A stretch of DNA of 64,000 nt from contig CAIIXF020000002.1 of NCBI GenBank assembly GCA_903813345.2, forward strand, positions 28,277,223 to 28,341,222, read 5' to 3'. The first letter of the stretch is position 1. Each line of letters starts with the position of its first letter. The translations under genes were made by a program, and so were the position numbers. Below, piece by piece: positions 36,501 through 47,946 of this stretch. The notes under the pieces were generated by a model that ran no database searches, had not been told where the DNA came from, and saw nothing but the letters and a program-made list of their open reading frames with translations. Source of the stretch: Owenia fusiformis (taxonomy: Eukaryota; Annelida; Polychaeta; Sabellida; Oweniidae).

Positions 36501-36609
36501 AGTAATTTTGAAGAAGAGTCTTAAAGAGCGGAACCTCCTCCCAAAGTGAAGCAACGTGGCATGATAAATCCAGGCATACGAAAGCAACTATCAAATGATA
36601 TATATCCAT
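33530..36609 (-). CDS. Cys-loop ligand-gated channel subunit, nicotinic acetylcholine receptor type (non-alpha)
   Basis: Plasma-membrane subunit of a pentameric ion channel. Six exons: 36418-36609, 35946-35990, 35654-35763, 34820-35364, 34485-34675 and 33530-33892. Introns are GT-AG, phases join, and the product is 481 aa, a full length for the family. The 45-bp and 110-bp exons 2 and 3 are hallmarks of nicotinic genes. Seen: a signal peptide (about residues 1-20), ligand-domain pieces VVWFRFWWRD and IWIPDIFMFNHAD, the 13-residue Cys loop between Cys152 and Cys166, Trp173 in GSWSYNG, M1 after IRRKSLFY, M2 beginning GEKNTLAIMLLLSM, M3, a cytoplasmic loop of about 110 residues, and M4 near the C-terminus. 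Loop C (about 208-222) lacks the vicinal cysteines of alpha subunits, so it probably needs an alpha partner. Glu264 before M2 fits cation selectivity. Ligand unproven. Confidence 0.94.
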
Positions 36610-37480
36610 TCCAATTTATCTCATTACTTTACCATATTTTCGATGATTCTGTAGAATTGTAATCAGCAATGCGTCTATACAAGAGTTGGTTCATCTGAGG
36701 AAAGATCGAAATAATACGAATCGCATTAACACAAAATAATCATGGAAATCACTGTAGCTTATGGGTGTTTCAGTATAAAATGCACTCTATTTGTTCAGAG
36801 CTGCATGTTCACTGCAAGCATTGCGCGAATGTTGCCGGGCAACATATAAGATTACATTGTTATCAGGAATAAAATGGGGAGCATTATTGATATGCCATTA
36901 ATCACTGTCAAAATATTACATTTCATCATACATGTATCATCATATCACTTAGTCCTGTACATGGTATGCTATTATATGATTCTTGTGCTTTGCTTTATTG
37001 TATCTGTCTCGTTTTGTTCCTATTTTCAACATGTGATCTTAGCAACAGTCCCCTGGCCTTTATACAAAGCGCCAAAGCCATCACGACTTTATACAAAGCA
37101 CCAATTAAAGCCATCACGACTAGTACAAATAGCATGATTTTAATTTACCTTATAAATGAACCCTCATTTCCGTAATTTGGAAAAATATCAAGCGAGCTTT
37201 TAGTGCCCATAATTGCAATTTTAGAGCTTTATTACAACAGTAATAAATATTCTGCTGGTAGCTTCGAGGATATCAGTATATCAATGCTCAGAGCCTCTTT
37301 ATGAGATTATATATATGTTTAAAAAGTCCCACATTTATAGATTAACTACGGTGTGTAAGATCATCATTGGATTAAACCGACCTCCATGACAGTCATAACG
37401 ACATTATATTACGTATATTTATGTCAATTAATGATATTCCTTGAAAAGAGTAGGCAGCAGCAATCGCTTCGCACACGTCA
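36610..37480. other. 5' flank of the nicotinic-type gene
   Basis: No gene is supported. Two neighbouring copies of a ~31-bp block (tttatacaaagc...aagccatcacgact) lie at 37054-37125 and would read TATAAAG on the gene's strand, but they are about 450 bases from the start codon and may be chance. Confidence 0.35.
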
Positions 37481-37489
37481 CATGTTTTG

Positions 37490-37944
37490 GGGGGATGTAT
37501 ATTCCTATAGTTTTGATGCATGCATTTGTGAGGGGATTGTTTATACCTATAGTATTGATGCATGCATTTGTGAGGGGATTGTATATACCTATAGTATTGA
37601 TGCATGCATTTGTCAGGGGATTGTATATACCTATAGTTTTGATGCATACATTTGTGGCAGGGGTTGTATATACCTATAGTTTTGATGCATACATTTGTAG
37701 GGGGATTCACCTATAGCATGTATTTGTGGGGAAATGTATATATATATAGTTTTGATGCATGCATTTGTTGTATATACCTATAGCATGTATTTGTGGGGTG
37801 GTTGTATATACATATAGTATTGATGCAGGCATTTGTGGCGGGGATTGTATAAACCTATAGTTTTGATGCACACATTTGTGGCGGGGGTTGGATATACCTA
37901 TAGTTATAATGTATGCATGTGGGGGATTCACCTATAACACGTAT
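37490..37944. repeat. 42/67-bp minisatellite, left part
   Basis: Copies of tatacctatagttttgatgc then atgcatttgtgaggggattg repeat every 42 bp at 37500-37700. Longer composite units (with ctatagcatgtatttgtggg) follow up to 37944. The last unit ends in cctataacacgtat, where the 10-kb element begins. The same repeat, in the same orientation, resumes at 47947. Confidence 0.9.
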
Positions 37945-37954
37945 GTCAAAGCCA

Positions 37955-38020
37955 AAGTATTCTTGGCTACCCATCTATTCTGACTCTTGCCGAAGTATTC
38001 TGACCTGACCCAAGTATTCT
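37955..38020 (+). promoter_or_regulatory. repeated AAGTATTCT motifs in the terminal repeat
   Basis: AAGTATTCT occurs at 37955-37963, 37993-38001 and 38012-38020, that is, with steps of 38 and 19 bases (multiples of 19). The right terminal repeat has the same three, one with a single change. Regular short motifs at transposon ends are often transposase-binding sites; this role is inferred. Confidence 0.5.
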
Positions 38021-38129
38021 GAGTTGACTTATTTTTTCGAATACACTCGATAGATGTCCATGTTAGTTTTTTAATCATTTTGTGGTTGGATTTATTCTAT
38101 TAAAAAGGTGGCTCCTGTTATTCTGGTAG

Positions 38130-40148
38130 AGTTTTATATTTTTACTTCATTATGTTATACGTAACGTTACGTCATATTACGGCTTCGCAACTGGTTGTTA
38201 TTTCTCATTTTATATAAGTAATTTCAGGTTCCGACTTCCATATGTTTTTATAAAAGGCAGTTTCCTATCATATATAATGGTCACTATGAATAGAATATCT
38301 TATTAATCGTGGATTGTTACAATAACATTTTAAAGGTAGGTGTGTGATGTTGTTCTTTGTGCGTTAACCAGAATTATATTGGGAATTCTTTTTCTTTACT
38401 ATGACTGATTCTTATCAATAATTGAGCCTGGCCATAGGAAAACCGGTCTTATCAGAAAAATAAAAATTGTGCTACAGAGCCAAAAATGTGCCCAAGCTTA
38501 GGATGAAAATTTGCTAAATTCAAATCCGACTTTTTGGTCCATATAATATTATGCATGGGAAAATTGTTAAAACACAAGCCATGGCTCATTTGAAAGGTCT
38601 TCTTGTGCTTTTTAAGATAAACAAAAAATCAGAATATTGAAAATATTTGTGATAAGACAGTAAGACCCCTTTTCCTGTGGCCTGGCTCAATTGCTAAAAC
38701 TAAATCACAAATAAATTGATAAAGCTATCTCGTAATGTGAGTCATGCAATTAAAGCACAATACAAGTTAATAGTTTCAATGATATTCTTTATTACATATA
38801 CATGTAACATATGGACATAATATTTACATTTTCTAGATTATACAATCAGTACTGTACATGTACATCATACGAGCTGCTTTTATTTCCACGTTGATAGAGA
38901 AAACCTTTGGTGCTTCTATTAATATCAACGTGTTATCTTGAAAGTATACAATTCGTGTTTATTTATTATTTAATAAATTTCAAATATACACACCCTATGG
39001 ATTTAAAGTAGCACAATTTATTCAGAATATGTAGCATTTTTTCCGTCCGATTATTTATCTCATAGTAATGTCAATAGGCGATTATTTCCCATTCTACATA
39101 CACAAGAAAAAAATTGAAGTATTGATATTTACAGAACAGAAAGAGTGGGTCTAGCTAATTCTTTAAATAATGTCAGGAATGAAAAAAATCAGAAATACAG
39201 ATACTGACCCTTTAAGTATAAAATACAATGATAATAAAATAGGCGAGTATACTCTGTATCACTTTTATTACAATATATCATACATGGTTACAAAATATCT
39301 TATGATATACAGGGTGGGCGAAAAACACCCCTAGCCAATATTATCTTTTAACAGAAACACCAACAATGATACATCATTTTAAAGATTTAATTTAATTCGC
39401 AATAGAATTATATATAATAGAATAATTTTCAACAACCCTGGCTTGAGATATAACCAATTACACGCCCGGTGATCGTACAAAATGGATGGAGGGGGATTAG
39501 GCGATTTCTGCAGAAAACTCAAAAAATTTTGAAGATTTATTTTTTCAAGAGAAAATTTACAACTGAATTGCCAAATGAATAGGCGCAGTGCATGGCAAAA
39601 TATGTTAGGCCATCTAGTATTTTTTTTGAACTGATACCCTTCTGAGATATGAGATCTATTAAAAAAGGCGCATCATCAACAACGTGCAAAAGTTTTTCCT
39701 ATAGATCGGGCAACAATGGTCTACACGACCTGTTATAAATAGGTATAAGGGACGTTATTATCACAATACTAATGACATTGCTCACTTTTTAAAGTAAATT
39801 TCCATGCGTTATACAAAAAATAATCGAAATAAATTAATATTGGATGGAGGGGGTATAGGATGGAGGGGGGATAACGTGTATATAAGACATGATAAGACAT
39901 GCTACTTGAATTTATTCTTATGACTCCAAATTTTCCCATTTTTCATTCTCCAGAGATACAATATCCAGTTTCTTACTTGCGTACTGAGTTTAGTTTTTTT
40001 CAAATACACGAGTTTTTGTGAATTTGTTCCATCGTAAAGACATATAAATCTAGAGTCCTGAAACGTTTTAGCTTATATTATTAGCCGAGAGCTCTTGAGA
40101 AAATCTGGATTTACATTACATTTGTAAAACGTTTTAACCTAAAACGTT
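38130..40148. other. unassigned interior of the 10-kb element, left part
   Basis: AT-rich, no gene seen. At 39311 the motif tacagggtgggcgaaaaac looks like a mariner-type end, but no partner was found. A pair of lines with ggatggagggg at 39490 and 39845 shows minor local repetition. Confidence 0.4.
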
Positions 40149-40376
40149 TTAGCCAAGACGTCTTATGGCTCTGGTGTAAATCCAACAACTATGATGCTTC
40201 AGTTGGTTAACCAATGCATGGAACAGGCAATTACCATCACCATCATGTTCGATAACACTAAGGCCGTGATTTGCTGCTGTCTCCGCCATTGTCTGCTCTT
40301 TGTCATTTCCACTAATCATAGATATAGATTCCAACAATGCGCGTTGCAGCGCATGAAAGTTGAGCAAATCCTCTGA
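40149..40376 (-). pseudogene. OTU-type cysteine protease exon fragment
   Basis: On the minus strand an acceptor-like tract (tttttattattcag) ends at about 40377 and an open frame follows: DLLNFHALQRALLESISM, GNDKEQTMAETAANHGLSV, IEHDGDGNCLFHALVNQL, then unrelated residues and a stop. DGDGNCLFHAL is the catalytic Asp/Cys motif that opens OTU-family deubiquitinase domains; the downstream helix and catalytic His are not found. A donor could lie at the gttaac after CATGCATTG, but no second exon was located. It may be one exon of a split transposon gene or a dead fragment. OTU domains are known from both cellular and transposon proteins. Confidence 0.55.
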
Positions 40377-40433
40377 ATAATAAAAAATAAAATTCTTCGC
40401 ATTAACAACATGTTTTTGCAAAAACGGGAACAT

Positions 40434-41579
40434 TAGTGAATCTGATATAAAAAATGTTGCGCACTAAGACAACACAATCGTTTAAAGTCCCCGTCTAAAG
40501 TTTGAAAATATTTTTTTTATCATTCATTTACTATTTGTCAGGACTTAAAAAGTGATTTTAGAGATTTTTTAACAAAAAAAGATTTTTGAAAAAAAAGTTG
40601 TGAGCATTTCATTTCTCAAATATTCAAATTTCCCGCCATTTTTAAAAAAAAATTGAAATTTCTTAATCATCAAATATTTCTTAATGCATTTCAAAAAAGA
40701 TTATATTTTTAACACCAATGCATAGATTGAACAAAAGACACACTATTTCAATAATAAAATGTCATATTTAATGGGCGACTTCGATGTTTTAGCTTATCAA
40801 AAATATTTTGAAACATTAGTGATGTCACTAAGGTAACAAAAACTTTTTGAAAAAAATTGAATTTTTTTTTTCGATGTCAATCTTTTCTAAATATGCTAGA
40901 CTTTCATAAAAAACCAATGTTGATTGTCGAACCAGGTTAAAAGGAAGAATAAATTATGTTTTAGATATCATTGTACCATTGGTTTCTATGAGAACTAAAA
41001 TTTTGAAATGCATTTTTCTCAGAACCATTTTCATGCACTGATAAGTTCATTTCTCGCTTGTTTATCAACCGATTTTCTTAATTTTTTCGGCAAAAAACAT
41101 GGGAGGATGAATGCTATGCATTGGTATGAATTGTGGCTAATTAGAAGATATGAGTGACCTCTTAAAGTTGGTTTTAAATAAATTCACAAATTTTGGAACA
41201 AAAAGTCTATCTAAAACCACTTTTTGAAATTTAAAAAAAAAGTTTCACATATCACACTTTGATAACATTGGGAAAGTACAATATTAGCCAAAGTGGTTTA
41301 AACTTTACATGGGGCCTTTAAAAGACATAGTATGAGGACAAAATGCTGAAAATAAAGTTTTTAGCTTCAAGTTACTTCCAAAATTTGGTAGAGTTGAACA
41401 GTGTACAGTGGATGAGAAACTATCGTTTATTACATTTGCACTTTCTGTTCCTTGCATTTGACTTCAAGTTCTCAACACCTCCTTCCTGTTGCAGCCCTAA
41501 CCTTAATCACAAAGTATAAGAAGGCATGTATAGTTATATCAAAGATTACATCAGTGTTGTTTACTCCCACAAAGCAAAG
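40434..41579. other. unassigned AT-rich stretch inside the 10-kb element
   Basis: Many runs of A and T (for example at 40575-40640 and 40855-40870), with no supported gene or repeat end. Confidence 0.4.
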
Positions 41580-42430
41580 AATAGTAATAGTAAGTGTTCC
41601 GACTTTGACAACTGACTGAAGCAAGTGTTCTGACTTTTCCATCTGATTGACCAAAATGTTACAACTGATTGAAGAAAGTGTTCCGACTTCTAAAATTAAT
41701 TGACCAGAGTGTTCTGACGTTTACATCTGATTGACAAAAGTGTTCCAACTTTTACGACTGATTGAAGAAAGTACTCCTACTTTTACAATTGATTGCCAAA
41801 GGTGTTCCGACTTAAACATCTGATTGATCAAAAGTAATCCGACTTTTACAACTAATTAAAGAAAGTGTTCGGACTTTTACAACTAATTGAAGAAAGTGTT
41901 CCTACGTTTACATCTGATTGACCAAAGTGTTCCAACTTTTACATTTGATTGACCAAAGTGTTCCGACTTTTACATCTGATTGACCAAAGTGTTCCGACTT
42001 GTAATATTGATTGACCAAAGTGGTCCGACTTGTAATATTGATTGACCAAAGTGTTCCGACTTTTACATCTGATCGACCAAAGTGGTCCGACTTGTGATAT
42101 TGATTGACCAAAGTGTTCCGACTTTTAGATCTGATTGATCAAAGTAATCCAACTTTTAAATCTGATTGACCAAAGTGTTCCGACTTTTACAACTAATTGA
42201 AGAAAGTGTTCCTACTTTTACAATTGATTGACCAAAGTGTTCCGACTTTTAAATCTGATTAACCAAAGTGTTCCGACTTTTACAACTAATTGAAGAAAGT
42301 GTTCCTACGTTTCCAATTGATTGACCAAAGTGTTCCCACTTTTACATCTGATTGATCAAAGTAATCCAACTTTTACAATTGATTGACCAAAGTGTTCCGG
42401 CTTTGAAATCTGAGTGAGCAAATGTTTAGA
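41580..42430. repeat. 31-bp array, orientation A
   Basis: About 27 copies of a ~31-bp unit (tgattgaccaaagtgttccg then acttttacatc), with variants such as aattgaagaaagtgttccta. Its reverse complement forms the array at 43090-44540. A short two-copy patch in this orientation also lies at 47040-47105. Confidence 0.92.
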
Positions 42431-43089
42431 ACACTTTGGCCAATTACATGTAAAAGTCAGAACGCCATTGCACAAAATTTGTCCAATATTTCACTGCGCA
42501 TGCGCAGAACAATTACTTCCGATTTTCCAAAGCCTATGGGATTTATAATGGAGACATTTTTCGAACGCTTACTGTGCGAATGATATTGATTTGCCACCTT
42601 AGTCATCTCAGGTTTCTATAACTAGACATCAACCTTTACTGATTTAACATGTTTTAAGCAATGTACACATGCACACTTTTCGGCCAATTTGTTTTGAAAA
42701 AATCATGAGGAATTCATGCATGACTCCATTGAAATCCATTAGAAATGGCGTCAAAATGGTGAAATGAGGATATTCAACGGTCTGGTAGGGGTACTTAAAA
42801 TCATATGGTATCTTAGTCATCTCAGGTTTCTGTAACTTTGAAGGTAGATCTGTTTGATTCCGTTGAGATTAGAATCCTCATACCTTTAACTTTTCGGCCA
42901 ATTTCAAACAAAATATGATAACTTTTGGTGATATAACTGGTTCATTACATTGGAATGACGTCAAAATAAAATAAGACAATCTCAGTTTCTATGGCACTGA
43001 CGTCATGACGTCAGATTTATCTTAAGATCTCAAATATGACGTCATGTTTAATCAATGAATGACATCTATCAGCTATTCGACCAATTCTG
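42431..43089. other. spacer between the two inverted 31-bp arrays
   Basis: Contains a diverged tandem duplication of about 215 bp: cttagtcatctcaggtttct at 42599 and again at 42812, each followed by acttttcggccaattt. The edges (gccattgcacaaaatttg and attctgtgcaatggc) are inverted to each other, so the inverted repeat runs slightly beyond the arrays. No gene. Confidence 0.6.
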
Positions 43090-44540
43090 TGCAATGGCTT
43101 TGGTCAATCAATTGTAATAGTTAGAACGCTTTGATCAATCAATTTTAAAAGTCAGAACACTTTCTTCAATCAGAACAGAATTCTTTGGTCAATCAGATAT
43201 TAATGTCAGAACACTTTGGTCAATCAGCTGGAAAAGTCAGAACACTTTGGTCAATCAGTTGTAGAAGTATAAACACTTTGGTCAATCAATTGTCAAAGTC
43301 AGAACGCTTTAGTCAATCCGTTATAGAAGTCGGATCCGTTTGGTCAATCAGTGATAAAAGTTTGAATTCTTTGGTCGATCAGTTGTAAATGTTGGAACAC
43401 CCGAAGAAGTCAGAACACTTTGGTCAACCAGTTGTAGAAGTATAAACACTTTGGTCAATCAATTGTCAAAGTCAGAACGCTTTAGTCAATCCGTTATAGA
43501 AGTCAGAACCCTTTGGTCAATCAGTGATAAAAGTTTGAATTCTTTGTTCGATCAGTTGTAAATGTCGGAACACCTGAAGAAGTCAGAACACTTTGGTCAA
43601 TCAGTTTTTGAAGTTCGAACATTTTGCTCAATCAGCTGTAGAAGTCGAAACACTTTGGTCAATCAGCTGTAAAAGTCGGAACACTTTGGTCAATCAGTTG
43701 TAGAAGTCTAAACACTTTGGTCAATCAGCTTTAAAAGTCGGAACACTTTGGTCAGTCAGTTGTAGAAGTCTGAACACTTCGGTCAATTAGAACACTTTGG
43801 TCAATCAGCTGTAAATGTCGGAACACTTTGGTCAAGCCTCTGTTGAAGTTTGAACTCTTCGGTCAATAAGAATACTTTGGTTAATCAGTTGTAGAAATCT
43901 GAACTCTTTGGTCAAACAGTTGTAAAAATCTGAACACTTTGGTCAATCAGCTGTAAAAGTGGAAACACTTTGGTCAATCAGCTGTTAAAGTCGGAACACT
44001 TTGGTCAATCAGTTGTAGAAGTCTGAACATTTTGCTCAATCAGCTGTAGAAGTCGAAACACTTTGGTCAATCAGCTGGAAAAGTTGGAACACTTTGGTCA
44101 ATTAGTTGTAGAAGTCTAAATACTTTGGTCAATCAGCTGTAAAAGTCGGAACACTTTGGTCAATCAGCTGTAGAAGTTTGAACACTTCAGTCAATTAGAA
44201 GACTTTGGTCAATCAGGTGTAAAAGTCGGAACACTTTGGTCAATTAGTTGTAGAAGTTTGAACAGTTCGGTCAGTTAGAACACTTTGATCAATCAGCTGG
44301 GAATTCAGAACACTTTAGTCAATTGGAACACTTAGCTCATTCAGTTTTTGAAGTCAAAACACTTTGGTCCATCAGCTGTAGTCAATCACTTGTAAAAGTC
44401 GGACTCAAACTTTGATCAATCAATTAGAATTGCAAATGCCGGACCACTTTGGTCAATCAGTTCTAGAAGTGAATTTTAACTCTTGGGTAAATCAATGCTC
44501 TACCGTTTTAGAGCACTCAGTTTGGTCAATTAGTTTTAGA
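43090..44540. repeat. 31-bp array, orientation B
   Basis: About 45 copies of the reverse-complement unit (tttggtcaatcagctgtaaa then agtcggaacac), with local larger duplications: for example, the block around 43240-43330 recurs at 43420-43510. Together with the array at 41580 it forms an inverted repeat of about 3 kb. Confidence 0.92.
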
Positions 44541-45259
44541 ATCATTGAAAAATGGGACATTTTATTCAGTCATGGTAGTTATGTACTAAATGCGAATACA
44601 TCTTTGGGTATTGTTGTTGTTGTTGGTGCTATGCTTTTTGAAACCCGTGGAAAGTCAGGTTCGTTTAGCCTCGATTACTCAACTACTACAAGAATTCTAG
44701 CAATGTTATATTTATCAAGTCCCATCCTCAGGCTTGGATGAGATATAATTAAACAATGGCAATACAATCATTAAAATGTTTGATTTTAAATGTTGTTCAA
44801 TTAGTATTTGCTTTATTATTTCAAAACTACATATACTCACTGAAAGATATTTCTATTCATCGTATTGTAGTTTGTGACTTTGCACAATCAGCCTCCTCGG
44901 TCTTGCTTTGCAGCACAGGTTGTACATACTAGATTAGTATTACACATGACCTTAGATCTTGTGTCTCAGGTTTCCAGTTACAAAAAATCTTGATGTATTA
45001 AACAGATAAAAACATGTTTTCAACTATGCTTTAGAAATGTTAAATGTACTACATCATAGTATTACTTCTAATCTTGGCATGTTTGTATTTATAGACTAAT
45101 TAAGAGACTTGTAACATAGATACAGATGAGTTCATCTGGTGTACTGAAAAATCAAAATTACAGGAAGAGCGCTGAGCAGGCTGATATGGTGACCAAGATT
45201 TAAATATTGAAAATTCTTGTAGCTACTTTTACTGAAATTCAAATATCAAGGAGTGGCTA

Positions 45260-45850
45260 AAGAGGCCCTACAATAGTTTTGGCCCAACATTTTTTTTCTA
45301 GGCCCATCCTTGGGGCCAGCGTAAGATTTTTAGGGCCCTAAAACCAAAATTTGGGCGAAAATTTAGAAAATTTATGGCCCCTATTTTGAAAATTTGGCCT
45401 TAAATTGAAAAAAAATAAAGCCCAAAAAGGTCAATTAATGCCCAAAGAGGCCCACTTAAGAGGCCCAGAAAAAAGATCTGGGCCAACACTTTTTTCTGGG
45501 CCCATCCTATGGCCGCGCAGAAAACCAAAATTATGAGAATTTATGGCCCGTTTTTTCAAATTTGGCCTAAAATTGAAAAAATAAGGCCCAAAAAGGTCAA
45601 GTAAAGGCCAACTAAAGAAGCCCTACAATATTTTTGACACAATATATTTTTTCTGGACCCATCCTAGGGCCGCGTGTAAAAAATTTTAAGGCCCTAAAAC
45701 CAAAATTTTGAAAATTTATAGCCCGTTTTTTTGAAAATTTGTCCTGAAATTGAAAAAAATAAGGCCCTAAAAGGTCAATTAATGTCAAAAAGGCCCATTA
45801 AAGAGGCCCTACAATATTTTCGGGCCAACATTTTTTTCCGGGCCCATCAT
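45260..45850. repeat. ~185-bp tandem repeat rich in ggcccat
   Basis: Three to four diverged copies, each with aagaggccctacaatatttt, gggcccatcc, gccctaaaaccaaaatttt and aaaaaggtcaa. The array leads into the G/C-run region that ends in the element terminus at 46150-46170. Non-coding. Confidence 0.75.
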
Positions 45851-46144
45851 AGGGGGGGGGGGGGCGGCCCCATGCCCCCCCCCCTGGAACCACCCTGGAA
45901 CAAAGGATGATCCTAAAAAAACAGAGGGAAAGGGGCACAAATATCTCCGCGAAAAAAAATTAGGCCAAATTTTGATAAATAATGCCCAAATTTGAAAAAC
46001 AATGCACAGTAATGCCAGTTTTTTAATCTTAATTGCCTAGTGAATGTGGGGAAGAGCAAGTTTTTCTTCAAGGAAGAAAAAAGGTAGGTCCACCTTTTTT
46101 AAGGAGATATCAGGGGGGGGGGGGCTCGGACGAGCCCCCAGAGC

Positions 46145-46170
46145 CCCCCCCCCCCCTGGCTACGGGCCTG
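46145..46170. mobile_element. lone right end of a 'caggcccgtagc' element
   Basis: The sequence ccctggctacgggcctg matches the right end of the elements at 27967 and 60752. A left end was not found, so the preceding G-rich and ggcccat-rich sequence may be the remaining body of a truncated larger member. Confidence 0.55.
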
Positions 46171-46915
46171 GCTTGATATCTAGTTGCCCAGGTGTTGTCA
46201 TGGTTGAATCATAAATGCACTACAGTTTTAACATCATATTCATTGAAACAATATAGCAATTTTGGAAGAATGTTCAAATCACGGGTTAAAGTTATTATCA
46301 AAAACTTGTGTGGGGTACTATAATGCTGACCCTACTGTGCACTCACACTCTATGTGCAGTATTTGTAAAATTACAAAAATTGCAACCAAAATGATATAAA
46401 TTCACAAAAAGAGTTTGCAACGTTTACTATCTTGTATCAACTAATCAACCTCTTCTGAAATCAATCTACTGAAATATTTGTCACTCAAAATAGATTAAAA
46501 AAACGTTGAAAATATTCTTTCACAGTACACTACATTAAAAATCATTGATAGATCCAAGACTAGATGGATTCGATAAATAATATTAATGATAAATTAAAGT
46601 TTGCTACATTTAGAATGCAAAGGGTAATGTATTCTCTTAACAGCAGTTTGGTTTCTTCTATTACTGTAAACTCTTTATATTAGCGTATAGTAATCTTTCA
46701 GAAATAAATCAACGAAATCTCATCCTTTTAAATAATTTAACAATGATTTTTTAACAGTACGCATTCTACTTATTTATATTTTGTCAACAAACTAAGTCAA
46801 ATAAGATTAATAAGATTATTATCTCAAAAACAAAAATGATGGGAAATGAAGTATATTTCTCTGTGTACAGTAACATTTTAGCATATACAGTGACTGTAAA
46901 AAATATATTCGTTCC

Positions 46916-47697
46916 AGGGGCGGATCTGAAAATCAAGAGTAGGGGGTCCTAAATCTGAAAATTTGACCCCAGTTTATAAAAACATACTCAAAATTGAAAT
47001 AAATAATGCCCAGTAATGCCAAGTTGTTACCTTAATTGCTCAAAGTGTTCCGACTTTTACAAGTAATTGAAGAAAGTGTTCCGACTTTTACAACTAATTG
47101 AAGCATTTTAAGCAATTTATGTGGAGAGAAGCAGATCTTGTGGCGTATAAGTTTTTCGGCCCTCACTTTTTGGGGCCCTCCAAAGGCCTTCCGTCAGATC
47201 GGCCATAGCGTTTTACCTTATGTATGGCAATGGTCGGACTTTTGCTCTTCTGGTATGATTATGGTCGTTGTAGATACGTTACCAAACATCCGTGGTATGG
47301 CATTGGTCCAGTAGTTGCAAATTTGAAGTTGTTTGGATCGTTTCCCGAAGTATCTTCTTTTCCAGGGCCTTCTTCACTTTTGAATTTTATATGATATGGC
47401 ATTGGTCCTACATTTTGACATTTGGTATGGCATTGGTCCCATAATTGGGCATTTGGTATGGCATTGGTCCTATATTTGGACATTTGGTATGGCATTGGTC
47501 CTATATTTGGACATTTGGTATGGCCTTTGGGCGTTATTTTGGTTGGTATGGGAATGTATTGAAATTTGACAGATTGGTATGGGAACATATTGATATTTGA
47601 GGCTTCAGCCTAGGACCCCCGTCAAGTTTTATATACAGTGAACCCCCCGGGTGTATGATACAACACGCATATTCAAAAATTGGGTCCTCCGCCCTTG
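46916..47697. mobile_element. possible element with 'caggggcgga' ends
   Basis: Left ccaggggcggatctg and right cctccgcccttg (complement caagggcggagg) are partly inverted, with 'gggggtcc' and 'gggtcc' blocks inside. Ends of this kind are common among invertebrate transposons. It holds six copies of a ~31-bp repeat (ggtatggcattggtcc...acattt) at 47395-47530 and a patch of the 31-bp array unit at 47040-47105. Confidence 0.4.
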
Positions 47698-47946
47698 TAA
47701 TTTTTCTTTTTTACATTCCGACACGAGGTAGTCATCTATATCATTTATAAAAACATGAGCGGTTTCCAAATTAATTTCAGGAGCCATCTTTTGACGTGGA
47801 ATCCATCGACAAATGATTAAAAAACGAACGCGGACATCTATCGAGTGTATTCGAAAAAATAAGTAAACTCAGAATACTTGGGTCGGGTCAGTATACTTCG
47901 GCAAGAGTCAGAATAGATGGGTAGCCAAGAATACTTGGGCCTTCAC

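Larger units (their letters stand above)
37945..47946. mobile_element. 10-kb transposon-like unit with terminal inverted repeats and 8-bp target duplication
   Basis: The left end (gtcaaagccaaagtattctt, ggctacccatctattctgac) and the complement of the right end (gtgaaggcccaagtattctt, ggctacccatctattctgac) match at high identity for about 130 bp and more weakly to about 185 bp. The octamer acacgtat flanks both sides (37937-37944 and 47947-47954). The same minisatellite lies outside both ends, so the unit was inserted into that array. Inside are an OTU-domain exon fragment, large inverted minisatellite arrays (41580-44540) and smaller elements. I see no transposase. The superfamily is unknown: 8-bp duplications are known for hAT, P and Merlin, but the ends do not look like typical hAT. 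Confidence 0.85.

Noticed and set aside
47259-47588. 109-codon open frame with repeated PMPYQMSK-like residues
   Set aside because: It arises from a ~31-bp tandem repeat inside transposon-like sequence, with no splice or start support.
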